Below are positions 18,669 through 29,364 of a DNA stretch of 49,504 nucleotides, piece after piece (within the stretch, counting starts at the first letter, position 1; each line of letters starts with the position of its first letter). Source of the DNA: Thraustochytrium sp. TN22 (lineage: Eukaryota; Sar; Bigyra; Thraustochytrida; Thraustochytriidae); contig JABLUY010000260.1 in NCBI GenBank assembly GCA_013306675.1, positions 1 through 49,504 of the forward strand, given 5' to 3'. The notes below the pieces were generated by a model that had not been told where the DNA came from, did no database searches, and saw nothing but the letters and a program-made list of their open reading frames with translations. A program made the translations under genes and the position numbers.

Positions 18669-20732
18669 ATGCGGCCGGCTCCGATGATGATGATGGTGGC
18701 CGCCGTGGCCGCCACGGCGGCGGCCACAGTGGTGGCGAGCGTGCCAGTGGACGTGGACCACGTGGACTCGCCTTCGGAAGTGCCGCTCCTGCGCGTGGAC
18801 GACATGCACTTTGAGGTGCGCGATGCGAGGCTAGAAGTGGACCTCGTCGTGGACGGCAAGAAGCTGGAGTTTAACCTGACGCGCATGGACAGCATCTATG
18901 CAGCCGGCGCGACGACGGCGGGGCAGGAGCAGCCCACACACACGTACAGGTGGATGGCGCCAGGCCAGGGCTGGGCCGTGGCCACGGTTCACTGGGACGG
19001 GACGCTGGACGGCGCGTACTTTAATGCCACGTCTGGCGACTCGCTCCAGTTCAGCCACCGCACGCACCTGGCGCGCAACCTGGGCCAGGACGGCCTGCGC
19101 CGCCGCCTCAGCGCGGACCACGAGGGCGCGGCGTACCTGGCGCGCGAGCTGAGCCAGCCTTTCACATGCAGCGAAGGCGAGGTCACCGTGTCGCAGCTCC
19201 CAGACCCGGAGCTTGTCTCGCGCACGGGCGCCGCCACGGTGCGCGCCACCACGCTTTCGGCCGTGGCCGTGGACAGCGACGTCTTTTACGGCAGCGGCGC
19301 CTGCTTTACGGACGACCAGTACAAGCACACCTTCGTCACAGGCGTTGCCATCGACCAGTCCTTCCTCGAGCTCTACAAGAACCGCGCGTCTGCCATCACC
19401 GCCACCGAGTCCGTCCTCGCCTTCGCCTCCACCATTTACGAGTACCACATGAACGTCGCCCTTAAGCTCGGCATCGTCCTGGTCGCCGGCGACGACTACA
19501 CGGACCACGACATCTTCTCGACCTGCTACAGCGGCACCGCCGAGTCGCTTACCAAGTTCCAGACCTACGTGCGGGACCAGCCGGCCGAGCTGCGCCAGGG
19601 CAGCTGGCACCTCTTCACCAATTGCTACCCGCTCACCGGCTCCGGCGCCCAGGTTGTCGGCACCGCCAACGTCGGCACGGGCGGCTGCCGCTACGCCAAG
19701 TACGGCTGGAACACCGCCGTGTCGACGCACATCGACAACTACTGGACCGTTGTCACGCACGAGCTCGCGCACAACCTTGGCGCCGCGCACTCTTTTGAGA
19801 ACGGCGTCGGCACCACCGGTGGCATCATGGACTACGGGAGCCCCTACATTAATGGCAAGCCGCGCTTCCAGCCCGCGCGCCTCACCGAGATGTGTTCCAC
19901 GCTCGCCTATCTGAAGGAGACTAGCTGCGCCTTTCTTGAGCAGGACGAGTACCCTGACGGCGAGGAGCCCAGCGCTGATGCTGGCGACGATGACGACGAG
20001 ACCGAGACCGCCACCACGGCTGTGCCTGACGCCTCGCTCGACACCATCTCCGCTGCCACGCGCAAGTGCCTGCTCGGCAGCACGGCTTGCGACAAGAGCA
20101 ACTACTGCGTGTGGGATGGCTCCATTTCCGCCTGCGCCTACCAGCCCATGGTCATGGCTGCCGAGGGCACCTCCTGCCGCAAGTCCGGCAAGCGCAAGAG
20201 CAATTTCTTCGACATTGAGACTGCCGACGACATTTACTCCTGCATGAACGCCTGTGCCACGCGCGACAAGTGCTTCGGCATCGAGTACGACACCGCCACG
20301 CGCGACTGCGAGCTTTGGACTGTCCCGGTAGACTCCGTTGTCGCTGGCACGGCTGACAACCGCCGCTGCGTCATCATCGATGAGGATGCGGCCACCGTCG
20401 CCCTCGAGGGCTCCTGTTCCAGCCTTGGAACCGCGGCCTGCGAGGCCAGCGATCAATGCGCCTGGTCTGACACGCGTGGTGCCTGTGCCAACAAGCGCTT
20501 TGCTCTCTTTGGCGGTCACTGCAAGTACAACAACGACAACGCTTACTCCTCCACGACGCTGCGCAAGAAGGTTTCTTCGCGCGAGGACTGCTTCAAGCTT
20601 TGCGACGAGGACTGCGACGCTGTCGAGTACATTGCTGGCAAGAAGCAGTGCCGGCTTTGGAACAAGGGTTTGGCGCCCACCAAGGCAACCAGTGCCAATG
20701 GCAAGGAGTGCTTTGTGCGCATTGCCGTCTGA
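18669..20732 (+). CDS. Secreted reprolysin-like (M12B-type) zinc metalloprotease with PAN/Apple domains
   Basis: The product has 687 residues. The ATG opens a signal peptide (MRPAPMMMM then Ala/Val-rich, to ~24). A propeptide-like region with GLRRRLS near 142 (possible furin-type site) precedes the catalytic domain, ~200-420. The zinc site HELAHNLGAAH is at 364-374 and the Met-turn GIMDYG at 385-390, the metzincin signature, with Glu365 as catalytic base. After an acidic Thr-rich linker come a small Cys-rich stretch (CLLGSTACDKSNYCVW) and two PAN/Apple-like domains. The first lies at ~498-575 (CMNACATRDKCFGIEYD) and the second at ~608-687 (CFKLCDEDCDAVEYI). PAN domains bind protein or carbohydrate, so the enzyme probably acts on extracellular matrix or surface proteins. 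A long antisense ORF over this gene is an artefact of codon bias. Confidence 0.88.
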   Translation: MRPAPMMMMVAAVAATAAATVVASVPVDVDHVDSPSEVPLLRVDDMHFEVRDARLEVDLVVDGKKLEFNLTRMDSIYAAGATTAGQEQPTHTYRWMAPGQGWAVATVHWDGTLDGAYFNATSGDSLQFSHRTHLARNLGQDGLRRRLSADHEGAAYLARELSQPFTCSEGEVTVSQLPDPELVSRTGAATVRATTLSAVAVDSDVFYGSGACFTDDQYKHTFVTGVAIDQSFLELYKNRASAITATESVLAFASTIYEYHMNVALKLGIVLVAGDDYTDHDIFSTCYSGTAESLTKFQTYVRDQPAELRQGSWHLFTNCYPLTGSGAQVVGTANVGTGGCRYAKYGWNTAVSTHIDNYWTVVTHELAHNLGAAHSFENGVGTTGGIMDYGSPYINGKPRFQPARLTEMCSTLAYLKETSCAFLEQDEYPDGEEPSADAGDDDDETETATTAVPDASLDTISAATRKCLLGSTACDKSNYCVWDGSISACAYQPMVMAAEGTSCRKSGKRKSNFFDIETADDIYSCMNACATRDKCFGIEYDTATRDCELWTVPVDSVVAGTADNRRCVIIDEDAATVALEGSCSSLGTAACEASDQCAWSDTRGACANKRFALFGGHCKYNNDNAYSSTTLRKKVSSREDCFKLCDEDCDAVEYIAGKKQCRLWNKGLAPTKATSANGKECFVRIAV

Positions 20733-21754
20733 TGACTTTGAATGACTCCGACACCGACGCCCATGACCTGCGTCTGACAAACAACCATGACACACACTTA
20801 TCTTTGCTTTTCTTCGTGATCACTGTGTATGGTGGGTAGCACCATGATGCGTCAAGTGCGCGACCTGCCTGCCCCTCACTGCCAGTCACCAGCTCGTGCC
20901 TCATGCGCGTATGCCTGCGCACAGCTTGGCCAACCGACTTGGCCAACCGACTCGGAGACTGGAGGAAAGAAAAGTACATGGTCGCCGTTGCGCTTCTCAC
21001 GCCACCGCCGATGCCCGTGACATTGTCTGCTCTGACATTGCTTTCTTGAGACAAAAAAAAAAGAACGAGTCCCACGAGATGGAGCTGCACAGCCGCGCAC
21101 CGCTGCTGCTCCAAGCAAAAAGAGTAAACGCAAGGCCTGCCCGGCACGGTGGCTTCGGCTTCAGCAATCTCTTCAAGTGTACTTGAGCTTCGTGCCATTG
21201 CCTGACCATCATGATTTGCCAGTGGCCGCCGTCACACTGGTCTCACGCTGCCGTCACCGACGACACCACCGTCGTGGCCTCCGAGTCCGTGACTGACACG
21301 CGCATGCACTGACCTGCACTGCAGCAACTTCAAGTTGAAGAGCTACTAGTAGCTGCTCAGATCTGAGGCCAGCAAGACACACAAGGACGGTTCGACGTTG
21401 CGCTCAAGTTCCCACTCCCGTGGCGGCACGCCGCACGCGCAGCCCCGGCGCCGGTCGCGCAACGTGGTGGCGCGCTCTTGGCCGAGTTGTGCCGACGCGG
21501 AGTGCGAGTCAGGGACTGGCAGTCTGGCGCAGTTTGCTTGGCGGGCGTCCGAGTCGTGGCCAACAGCCTCGGCTGCGGCCGCAGAACTCCTAGCGCGGAC
21601 GCGAGGGCGCGCTGGCGCGCTGGCGGCGGGCGCGCTGGCGGCGGGCCGAGGCGCGGGTGCGGCGCGAGCGCTCTGCGCTGCGCAGCGTCCGCGTTGCTGG
21701 CTGCTCTGATTCTTCTCTTTGCGCCTACTGGGAGTTTACGTCGTCACGACCTCG
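20733..21754. other. Intergenic, upstream of the ABC transporter gene
   Basis: Contains a poly-A run (21051-21062) and a cluster of inverted repeats at 21325-21354. ORFs are short and not protein-like. A tandem GCGCTGGCGGCGGGC pair lies near 21617-21650. The 5' end of the ABCC mRNA is presumably in the last few hundred bases. Confidence 0.5.
21325..21354. promoter_or_regulatory. Double dyad-symmetry element upstream of the ABCC gene
   Basis: CAACTT-C-AAGTTG (21325-21337) is an inverted repeat that includes the reverse complement of the CAACTTGAAG motif. It is followed directly by the perfect 14-bp palindrome AGCTACTAGTAGCT (21341-21354). It lies about 400 bp before the ABCC start codon and could be a regulator-binding site. 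Confidence 0.35.
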
Positions 21755-21792
21755 ATGCAGCAGCCAGAGCAGGAGCTGCAGCAGCAGGAAAT

Positions 21793-21838
<46 letters not shown>

Positions 21839-24800
21839 GAGGAGTCGCCGCAGCAAGAGGTCGGACCCTGCAACAAGGACTTTCAACATGCAAACTTGTT
21901 CCAGCGGCTGACCTTCTCGTGGGCAACCCCGCTGATGCGGCAGGCCTTCAAAAAGGAGATTGAACCACGTGAACTCTGGCACCAACCTGAGCGGTTCGAG
22001 AGCAGGAACGTGACGACCGCATTGGCAGCAGCGTGGGATCGCGAAGTCGAGACGCACGGCAAAGAGCATGCCAAGCTCTTCCGCGCTCTAGTGCCGGTCT
22101 TCGGAAAGGACTATCTGGCGGCGTTCCTGTACCACATGGCATGGCTTGTAGCTGTCACCATCACCAACGCCGTGCTAGTGGTGCTGCTACTGTCGCTGCT
22201 GGACGACTACGCGGCCGGGAACGCCGAGACCGTCCAAGCAGGGAGCCTGGAAATCCCCTTTTGGGGCTTCATTTACGCTGTCCTCTTCGCCATCGGCGAG
22301 TTCCTGCGATCCGCCTTCATCAACCAGTACTGGTCCATTGCTGGCATGGTGGGCATCAATCTGCGCGCCGCGGCGGGCTCGCTCATGTTCCAAAAGACGA
22401 CACGCCTGCGCAACTCCGGCAACGCCGCGGGCCAGCTGCTGAATATGATGGCCAACGACATCGAGCGCCTGCGGGACGCCGCCATCTACGGCATTTTCCT
22501 GCCGGCGACGCCCATTACGCTGCTCACCATCATTGGCGTGGGCATCTGGGTGCTCGGCCCGAGCATCCTGGCCGGCATGGTCGTGCTTGTGCTCAGCGTG
22601 CCCATCCAGGCACGCATCGCCCGCGTCACCAGCCGCCTGCGCCGCGAGGCCGTCGTCATCACGGACCACCGCGTCACCCTCATGAACGAGATCTTGCAAG
22701 CCGCGCAACTCATCAAGCTCTACGCCTGGGAGGCCAGCTTTGTCGCCAAGGTCTCCAAGGTGCGCGCAGCCGAGCTCGCCAAGGTGCGCCGCACTACCTA
22801 CGTCAAGGCCGTCAACATCGCCTTTTCGCAGATCGTTCCGCTCGCCACCACCTTTGTCAGCTTCCTCGTGCACACGCTGATCCTCGGCGAGCCGCTCACT
22901 GCGTCCCAGGCCTTCGCCACGCTGTCGCTCTTTAATGTCGCGCGCTTTCCCCTGTCCGTCTTGCCGCTTACCGTGCGCTTTGCGGCGGAGGCCACCGTCA
23001 GCCTGCGGCGCATCGGCGACTACCTCAAGCTCGAGGAGATCATCCCGGACCAGACCACCGACCGCCTGCCGGCGGGCGGCCTGGACGTGCCCGCCATCCA
23101 GGTCGATAACGCGGTCTTTACCTGGGAGAGCCAGGCGCATGAGGAGGCAATCAAGGCGGCCCGCACAACGAAGGACCAAGGCGACAACCGCGCCGCGGAG
23201 AACGACGCTCACCGCCATCAGAACGACGAGGATGCGCCGGCGCTCCCGCTTCAGATTGAATCGCTCCACGTGCAGCGCGGCTCGCTCACCTGCGTCGTGG
23301 GTGCCGTGGGCCATGGCAAGTCCTCGCTCTTCGCCAGCCTCCTGGGCGACATGCGCCGCACACAGGGCGCCTCGTGCATCCGAGGCTCCGTCGCCTACGT
23401 GGGCCAGTCGCCCTGGGTTTTCAACGCCACCTTTCAGGACAACATCCTCTTCGGCCGACCGTACGAGGCGCGCCGCTTCCGCCACGCCATCAAGGTCGCC
23501 GCGCTAGAGCCCGACCTCAAGGCGCTGCCCAGCGGCCACCTCACCGAGCTTGGCGAGCGCGGCATCAACGTGTCCGGAGGCCAAAAGGCTCGCCTCGCGC
23601 TCGCGCGCGCCGTCTACGCCGACGCCGACGTCTACCTGCTCGACGACGTGCTCTCCGCCGTCGACGCGCACGTCTCCACACACATTTGGAGGCACTGCAT
23701 TCGCGGCCACCTGCGCCACAAGACGATCGTCCTCGTCACGCATGGCCTCCATCTGCTGCCTGAGGCGGACCATGTCGTCCTCATGAAGGATATGCACATC
23801 GCCGCACAGGGCACCTATGCGGACCTTGCCGCCGGGCCCTGGGCCCCCATGGTCAAGTCCACGGCCTTTGACGCGCACAAGCAAGACATTGAGCGCATCG
23901 AAGATGACATTCAGGAGGAGCATGATCAGCACCCCGAGGACTCCGCGCCGGCAATTGCCGCCTCCCCCGCCGTCGCCAAGGAGGAGGGCGCGGCCGAGGA
24001 CGAGGACCTTCACGAGACTCGCAAACCAACCTCTGACATTCGTCTGCCGGATGAAGACGAGCTGCGCCGCGGCAAGCTCATGACGGAGGAGGACCGCAAG
24101 GCCGGCGCCGTCTCGCGCCACACCGTGCACGCCTTCGCCCTCAGCGCCGGCGGCTCCTGGGTGCTCTGGGGCTGCTTCCTGCTCTTTTGGCTCTCCGAGG
24201 GCAGCAAGACCGGCTCCGAGGCCTGGCTCACCGCCTGGACCGGCGACCTCTTCCTGAAGCAGCCCTGGTTCTACAACGTCATCTACGCCGTCATTGGCGT
24301 CGCCGTTACCCTCTTCATGGTGCTGCGCGGCGTCGTCTTTGGCCGCGCCATGCTGCTCGCCTCGCAGGGCCTGCACGACGCCGCCTTCGACGCCTGCATG
24401 CACGCACGGATGGACTTTTTCCAGACCACTCCGCTCGGCCGCATCCTCGCGCGCTTCAGCAGCGACATTGACAAGATCGACACGCTGCTCGTCGACATCG
24501 CCGAGGTCTGCGTGTCGCTCTCCGTGCGCGTCTTCCTCGCCATCATTGTCATCGTCATCGCGCTGCCGCCCTTTCTCGCCGCCATTGTGCCCATGGTCAT
24601 CTTCTACGTGCGCCTGCTCAACTACTTTCGCCGCGTTGTGCGCCAGATGAAGCGCATGGACAGCATGTCGCGGTCCCCGCTCATCAGCCAGGTGCAGTCG
24701 CTCGTCCAGGGCCTCACCGACTCCCGCGCCTTCGCCCGCCTCGACGCCGCCATCGACCGCCAGTACGTCCTCATCGAGGACACCTCCAGGGGCTACCTCG

Positions 24801-26107
24801 GCTTTTACATGAGCAACCGCTGGGTCGGCTTTCGCATCGACATGCTCTCCGTCGCCATCGTGACCATCACCGCGCTGCTCTGCGTGCTCTTTGCCTCGCA
24901 GATCTCCGCCGATCTCGCCGGCTTTGTGCTCAGCAGTGCGCTGCAGACCGCCGGCATCATGCAGTTCGCCACGCGCCAGGCCGCAGAGCTCGAGGCGCAG
25001 TTCACCTCCGTCGAGCGCCTGCGCTTCTTCATCGAGTCCACCCCGACCGAGCGGAGCGTCATCCCGGATCACCCCGACGACCACGACCACGACCACGATC
25101 ACGATGGCCGTGGCGAGGGCGCTAATGCTGCCAAGGACCGGGAGTCCAGCCACCACGCGGCCGTGGCCCGCATCGCCAACGCACGCGTTGGCGCCTCCTC
25201 GTCTTCGAAGGCGCTCGCCGAGGCCGACGCTGCCGCCGCGGCCGTGGACGCCGCTTGGCCGTCCGTTGGCGAGGTCCGCTTTGACGCCTACTCGGCGCGC
25301 TACCGCGAGGGTTTGCCGTTTGTGCTTCAAGACCTCACCATGACCATTCCGGGCGGCCGCAGCACGGCGCTTGTTGGCCGCTCCGGCAGCGGCAAGAGCA
25401 CCGTCTCTGCCGTGGCGCTCTTTCGCCTCATTGAGGCCTCGCACGGCCGCATCTTCATTGATGGCATCGACATTGCCAAGGTGCCGCTTCCCGTGCTGCG
25501 CGGCCGCGCGCTCGCCATCGTGCCGCAGTCACCCACGCTCTTCGCGGGTACGATTCGCTTCAACCTCGACCCCTTCGACCAGCACTCCGATGACGACGTC
25601 TGGGACGCGCTGCGCAAGGTCCACCTCGCCGACTTCGTCGCCTCGCTCACCGCCGCAGACGACGCGCCGGACATGAGCAAGAGCACTGCAGCCACAGCGC
25701 CTGCACGCTCCTTTGCCCTGGCGCAGCGCCGCTCCGGCCTCGACTACGTGCTCTCCGAGGGCGGCGCTAACCTCTCGGCGGGCCAGCGCCAGCTCCTCGC
25801 CTTTGGTCGCGCGCTCCTCAAGAATGCCCGCATCATTTGCGTCGACGAAGGCACCAGCTCGGTCGACGAGGCCGCCGACCAGGCCATTCAGAACACGCTG
25901 CAACACGCCTGCAATGGCCGCACGCTCGTCATCGTCGCGCACCGCCTCGCCTCCACCGCGCACTGCGACCAGATCTGCGTCCTCGAGCAAGGCTCTCTCC
26001 TTGAGGCTGGCGCTCCGCAGGATCTCTTGCGCAACCCCGACTCGCATTACGCTGCCCTTTGGCAGGCCGCGATTTCAAGTTCTGCCTCCGCGAAAACCAA
26101 GACCTGA
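21755..26107 (+). CDS. ABC transporter subfamily C (MRP-type), short form without TMD0
   Basis: The product has 1450 residues. The first ATG in frame is at 21755; upstream codons only offer TTG. After an N-terminal Gln tract (CAG repeat, 21784-21839) comes the MRP lead-in LFQRLTFSWATPLMRQ and the first six-helix domain (~110-410). NBD1 has Walker A GAVGHGKSS (~515), signature VSGGQKARLALARA (~606) and Walker B YLLDD with Asp instead of the catalytic Glu, as in other ABCC proteins. A second membrane domain (~790-1080) is followed by NBD2 with Walker A GRSGSGKST (~1208), signature LSAGQRQLLAFGRAL (~1338), Walker B CVDEGTSSVD and the H-loop VIVAHRLAS. It should export conjugated organic anions or similar substrates. 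A His/Asp run (DDHDHDHDHDGRG, ~1108-1120) in the linker before NBD2 is unusual. TMD0 is absent, as in ABCC4/5-like forms. Confidence 0.93.
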
Positions 26108-26203
26108 CTGGTTGACGGTTTTGCATTTTTGTCCTTTTTGCAGTCACACGCAGTCGCCGAAACTTGTGCATCGCGCCGCGTGCCGCTGCCAGTGCTACTG
26201 GCC

Positions 26204-26214
26204 CACTGGCAGTG
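26204..26214 (+). repeat. CACTGGCAGTG intergenic element
   Basis: Exact 11-mer about 100 bp after the ABCC stop codon, surrounded by further CAGTG/CACTG half-motifs. Confidence 0.7.
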
Positions 26215-27278
26215 CTTGCTCCCTCCCTTGCAGCTGGCACTGGCCCGCCGCGTGCCAAACAGTTATCACCATGGTACCATGTAGTTGCACACAAAAAATG
26301 CTGGAGTGCGCCTTCGCCTTCTTGGTCTTTGATTCTAACTAAGATAACTTATCTGATGACCCGTCCGGCCACTGCACGACCAGCGCGACAGACGTAAGCC
26401 CTGGCAGCCAGACCGTAAGTACCTTACGTGCGGCGAAGTGAAGACTGCCGCTCGCAAGACTGCCGCCAGACAGTCCAGATTACTGGGCACATTCCGAGTC
26501 GGACCAGCTCGCTGAGCTCGGCCCGGGCCGGCCGGGCCGGACCGCTTACGCCTTGCGGGAGACCCCCTGTAGGCCTACTACCTGCCAGCTGGGGGAGCGA
26601 GCGGCTGGCTCTGGCAGGACGCGCGGCAGGCGATGCCCACGCTTTGGCCCAGTGGGAATCTGTAGGACAAAAAATACAAGAGTCCAAGTCGGTCTTCGAG
26701 CTCGGCCGACGCCGGCGGCCCTGGCGGACGGCGGGCCCCGGCCGGGCCGCTTACGGGTAGTTTGTAGTACACCATGGGACCTCCGAGTACTACCCACTGC
26801 TAGCTAGCTACTAGCTAGTAAGAGCTGGGCAAGCACTGCTGCCAGTGGCCGGCGGCTCGATGGCGCGACCCCGGCCGCGGCGGGCCGGCGGCGGCACGCG
26901 CACTGCAGTGACAGTCACAGCACACGGTGCACATATTTACCGCGAAAAGGACAAAAGTGTCGCCTCGGACTCGGACTCGGAGATCTTCGGCCGGAGCCGG
27001 GCCGGGCCCGCTTGCGGACTCAATGCGGAGCGTGCACTGCACTGGCAGGCAGCTCGATCGATCCGCGACGGCGCGACGCGCAGCACGCGACTCCGCGAGC
27101 GTCGCGATGCACACGTTTCGGCCACTGCGTGATGGCAAAAGGACAAAAGTGCTAGCGTGCACAAGCACTGATGCGTCGCCGTAAAACTTTTAAACCTGGT
27201 GATTCGTGCACACACTACAATCGCGGGGGCCCGAGGCTCGAGAAGACTGGATCCGGAAAAAGGACCGCGAGGCTGGCA

Positions 27279-27359
27279 GCAAACCCGTAATCTCTAGTCT
27301 CTCGCTCTAGCCTTCCTGCAAACCCGTAATCTCTCGTAGTCTCTCGCTCTAGCCTTCCA
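27279..27359 (+). repeat. Tandem ~40-bp repeat in the 5' leader of the first Cys-rich gene
   Basis: Two adjacent copies begin GCAAACCCGTAATCTCT and end TCTCTCGCTCTAGCCTTCC. A related sequence (GCAAACCGGCAACCTCTCGC ... CCAGCCTTCC) lies at about 28875-28910, in the same position before the second Cys-rich gene. It is probably promoter or 5' UTR duplicated with the genes. Confidence 0.7.
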
Positions 27360-27386
27360 GCGCCCAGCACGTCAAGCAGCCCAAGC

Positions 27387-27809
27387 ATGAAGACCAACGT
27401 TGTCGCTGCCGCCGCCGTGGCTCTCGCGGCGCTCGCGTCGCCGGTCACCGCGCAGATCTTGTGCGCTGAGGAAGGCGAGCCTTGCCAGGTCGAGATCGAC
27501 GCCTGCATGGCGGTCGAGTCCTGTTTCGCGCAAATGATCGAGGTCGCCAGCGACGTCAATGCCCTCACTGACTTTTACGAGTACGGCGACCTCGGCGTCA
27601 ACGTTGTCAAGTGCAGTGTTTGCTCGCTGGAGCTTTGCGAGGAGGGCAGCGCCGTACTCTACCTGGGGGAGAACGCCACGGCCGAAACGATCAACTTCAT
27701 CGAGAGCGTTGCGGACGAGTGCACCAGCTCCGCCTCCGTTGCCTCTCACGGCCTCGGTCTCGGCTTGGTCATTGCCCTCGCCACGACCTTCCTCAACAAC
27801 AACATTTAA
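27387..27809 (+). CDS. Secreted, probably GPI-anchored eight-cysteine protein 1
   Basis: The product has 140 residues. A signal peptide (1-22, ends SPVTA) and a C-terminal hydrophobic tail (VASHGLGLGLVIALATTFL) suggest export and a GPI anchor or membrane attachment. The mature part is a single domain with spacing C-x6-C-x6-C-x5-C-x29-C-x2-C-x4-C-x27-C, including CQVEIDACMAVESC and CSVCSLELC, plus the conserved DFYEYGDLG stretch. The start context CCCAAGCATGAAG is shared with the next two genes. I do not recognise the family; the even cysteine number implies four disulphides outside the cell. It is the first of three tandem paralogues in the same orientation. Confidence 0.8.
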   Translation: MKTNVVAAAAVALAALASPVTAQILCAEEGEPCQVEIDACMAVESCFAQMIEVASDVNALTDFYEYGDLGVNVVKCSVCSLELCEEGSAVLYLGENATAETINFIESVADECTSSASVASHGLGLGLVIALATTFLNNNI

Positions 27810-28113
27810 AAAAGCCTTTACTGTAAGGCTACGCCGGCGGCCAAGACCTTGGGCCTAACTGAATCAATGAAGATTCGCTTTGTGCAGTTCATTCTTGCAG
27901 TGGGTCCTCATGCAGGGAACGCGGCCCGCCACCACCATGACCACTGGCAGGCCAGGCCGGGCCACTGCAGGCGCGAGCGTGAGGCGGCGGGATGGCGGAG
28001 CAGTGGCGGTCACGGCCGGACCGGCGGACATTTCGCTGCAGTGAGCCTGAGCTGAGCCGGAGCGCCCACACCGTGACAACGTGGGTCCCTCAGTCAGGCT
28101 GACACCACCACCG

Positions 28114-28124
28114 CACTGCCAGTG
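28114..28124 (-). repeat. CACTGCCAGTG intergenic element
   Basis: Exact 11-mer followed by two half-copies (CCACTTGCCAGTTGCC). Confidence 0.7.
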
Positions 28125-28413
28125 CCACTTGCCAGTTGCCACTTGCGTGCGGGCCGGCGGTCCCGCCGGGCCCGCCCAGCGGCGCCCACAGGCCCGGCCC
28201 CGCCGCCGGCGCCGCGCCGCGCCTGCCGCGGCGGCGTCGCCGGCGGCGGTGCCCGGCGGGCCGGTCACCATCACACCGTGACTGTGACATGGATGCGCAC
28301 CCTGTGCGGGGACTTCCAGCGCCATCCAGCAGCCTTGCCAGTGATGTTGGCGACGGCCGGGTGACGCAGGCAGGCAGTCACCCGGCCGTGAAACTGGCCG
28401 GCAGCCGCACTGG

Positions 28414-28424
28414 CACTGGCAGTG
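28414..28424 (+). repeat. CACTGGCAGTG intergenic element
   Basis: Exact 11-mer preceded by an overlapping CACTGGCACTGG run. Confidence 0.7.
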
Positions 28425-28474
28425 AAGTCGCAATCTGTCAAAAATCTGAACGGCTGGCCAGCGCCAGCTCAGCT

Positions 28475-28494
28475 AGCCACCTTTCCACGAGCCA
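28475..28494 (+). repeat. 20-bp spacer module, copy 1
   Basis: GCCACCTTTCCACGAGCCAG matches 30185-30204 exactly. Weaker similarity extends on both sides, including CACCAAGAA..TTTCTCTC downstream. Confidence 0.85.
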
Positions 28495-28947
28495 GCTGGC
28501 GTGCCCAACTCGAGCCAGCTTTCCACGATTATCAGCATCAGCACCAAGAACTTTCTCTCTCGAGCCTCCTCTCTCGATTTTGGAGCTGGTTTGCTTTGTT
28601 TGCTGGCTCGAGCAGGTCCACGCAACCAACGAGGCATGCGCGTTTGGCAAGACACGGCCAGCGTGGGTTTTTTTGCTCCTCCCAGGTCTTTTGCGTTGCC
28701 ATGGCCGCCTGGGCCCGGCGCCGCGAGATGCGAGATCAAGACCGGCCCCGCAGGGTGTTCGCTGCTGCACATGCGCCGATTGCGTACTAGTCCGAACAGG
28801 TCGGTCTCCTGAGAGCGATGCGCCTTACTGCGCAGGGGTAGCAAACCTACCGTGGAGGAGGTGCCGTGAGGTAGCAAACCGGCAACCTCTCGCTCAAGCT
28901 CCAGCCTTCCGAAGCCAGGCAAGCCAAGCAAGCCAAGCAAGCCAAGC

Positions 28948-29364
28948 ATGAAGGCCAACATTGTCGCTGTCGCCGCCGTGGCTCTCGCGGCGCTCGTGTC
29001 GCCGGCCACCGCGCAGATCGAGTGTTCTGATGACCCCTGCCAGACCGAGACTGCCGCCTGCGAGGCGGACGACACTTGTATGACGCTCATGTCTCAGATT
29101 AGCGGCAACAACACGAGCGCCCTCCCCGACCTGTACGACTCCGGAGACCTCGGCGCTGACCTCGTCAAGTGCAATTTTTGCTCGCTTGAGGCCTGTGCGG
29201 AGGGCAACGCCGTGGCTTCCTTTCCGGGCGCCTCGGATGAAACCATCCTGATCATCAACAACGTTTTGGAGGAGTGTCCCAGCTCCGCCGCCGTTGCCTC
29301 TCACAGCCTTGGTCTCGGCATGATGCTCATTGCTCTCTCCTCCGCCGTCCGCAACAACAACTAA
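28948..29364 (+). CDS. Secreted, probably GPI-anchored eight-cysteine protein 2
   Basis: The product has 138 residues and is a paralogue of the gene at 27387. It has the same layout: signal peptide ending SPATA, one domain C-x4-C-x6-C-x5-C-x30-C-x2-C-x4-C-x26-C (CQTETAACEADDTC, CNFCSLEAC), the motif DLYDSGDLG, and a C-terminal hydrophobic stretch VASHSLGLGMMLIALSSAV ending in NNN. One N-glycosylation sequon (NNTS) is present. Start and signal-peptide DNA are close to gene 1, while the loops between cysteines are diverged. The leader contains a short AAGCC repeat directly before the ATG (28921-28947). Function is unknown; a surface or secreted disulphide-rich module is likely. Confidence 0.8.
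   Translation: MKANIVAVAAVALAALVSPATAQIECSDDPCQTETAACEADDTCMTLMSQISGNNTSALPDLYDSGDLGADLVKCNFCSLEACAEGNAVASFPGASDETILIINNVLEECPSSAAVASHSLGLGMMLIALSSAVRNNN

Larger units (their letters stand above)
26108..27386. other. Intergenic, repeat-rich upstream region of the Cys-rich cluster
   Basis: Contains one CACTGGCAGTG element, three versions of a GGCCGGGCCG...GCTTRCG sequence (about 26523-26553, 26737-26756, 26998-27016), a direct repeat of AAAAGGACAAAAGTG (26945-26959 and 27137-27151), a CTAG-rich near-palindrome (26800-26819), and a tandem 40-bp repeat at 27279-27359. I see no gene. Confidence 0.5.
27810..28947. other. Spacer between Cys-rich genes 1 and 2
   Basis: Contains two copies of the 11-mer CACTG element and several blocks repeated in the next spacer. 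These include GCCACCTTTCCACGAGCCAG at 28475-28494 (exact copy at 30185-30204), a CACCAAGAACTTTCTCTC block near 28540, and a block around 28607-28640 related to 29504-29540 and 30284-30320. The ORFs across it change frame and are not credible genes. It may hold remains of a deleted family member. Confidence 0.5.

Noticed and set aside
18831-20795. 654-codon minus-strand ORF over the metalloprotease gene
   Set aside because: Low-complexity Ala/Gly/Val/Arg translation; the plus strand carries the zinc-site and PAN-domain signatures.
22187-25444. Two long minus-strand ORFs over the ABCC gene (432 and 646 codons)
   Set aside because: Antisense shadows caused by codon bias; no recognisable domain.
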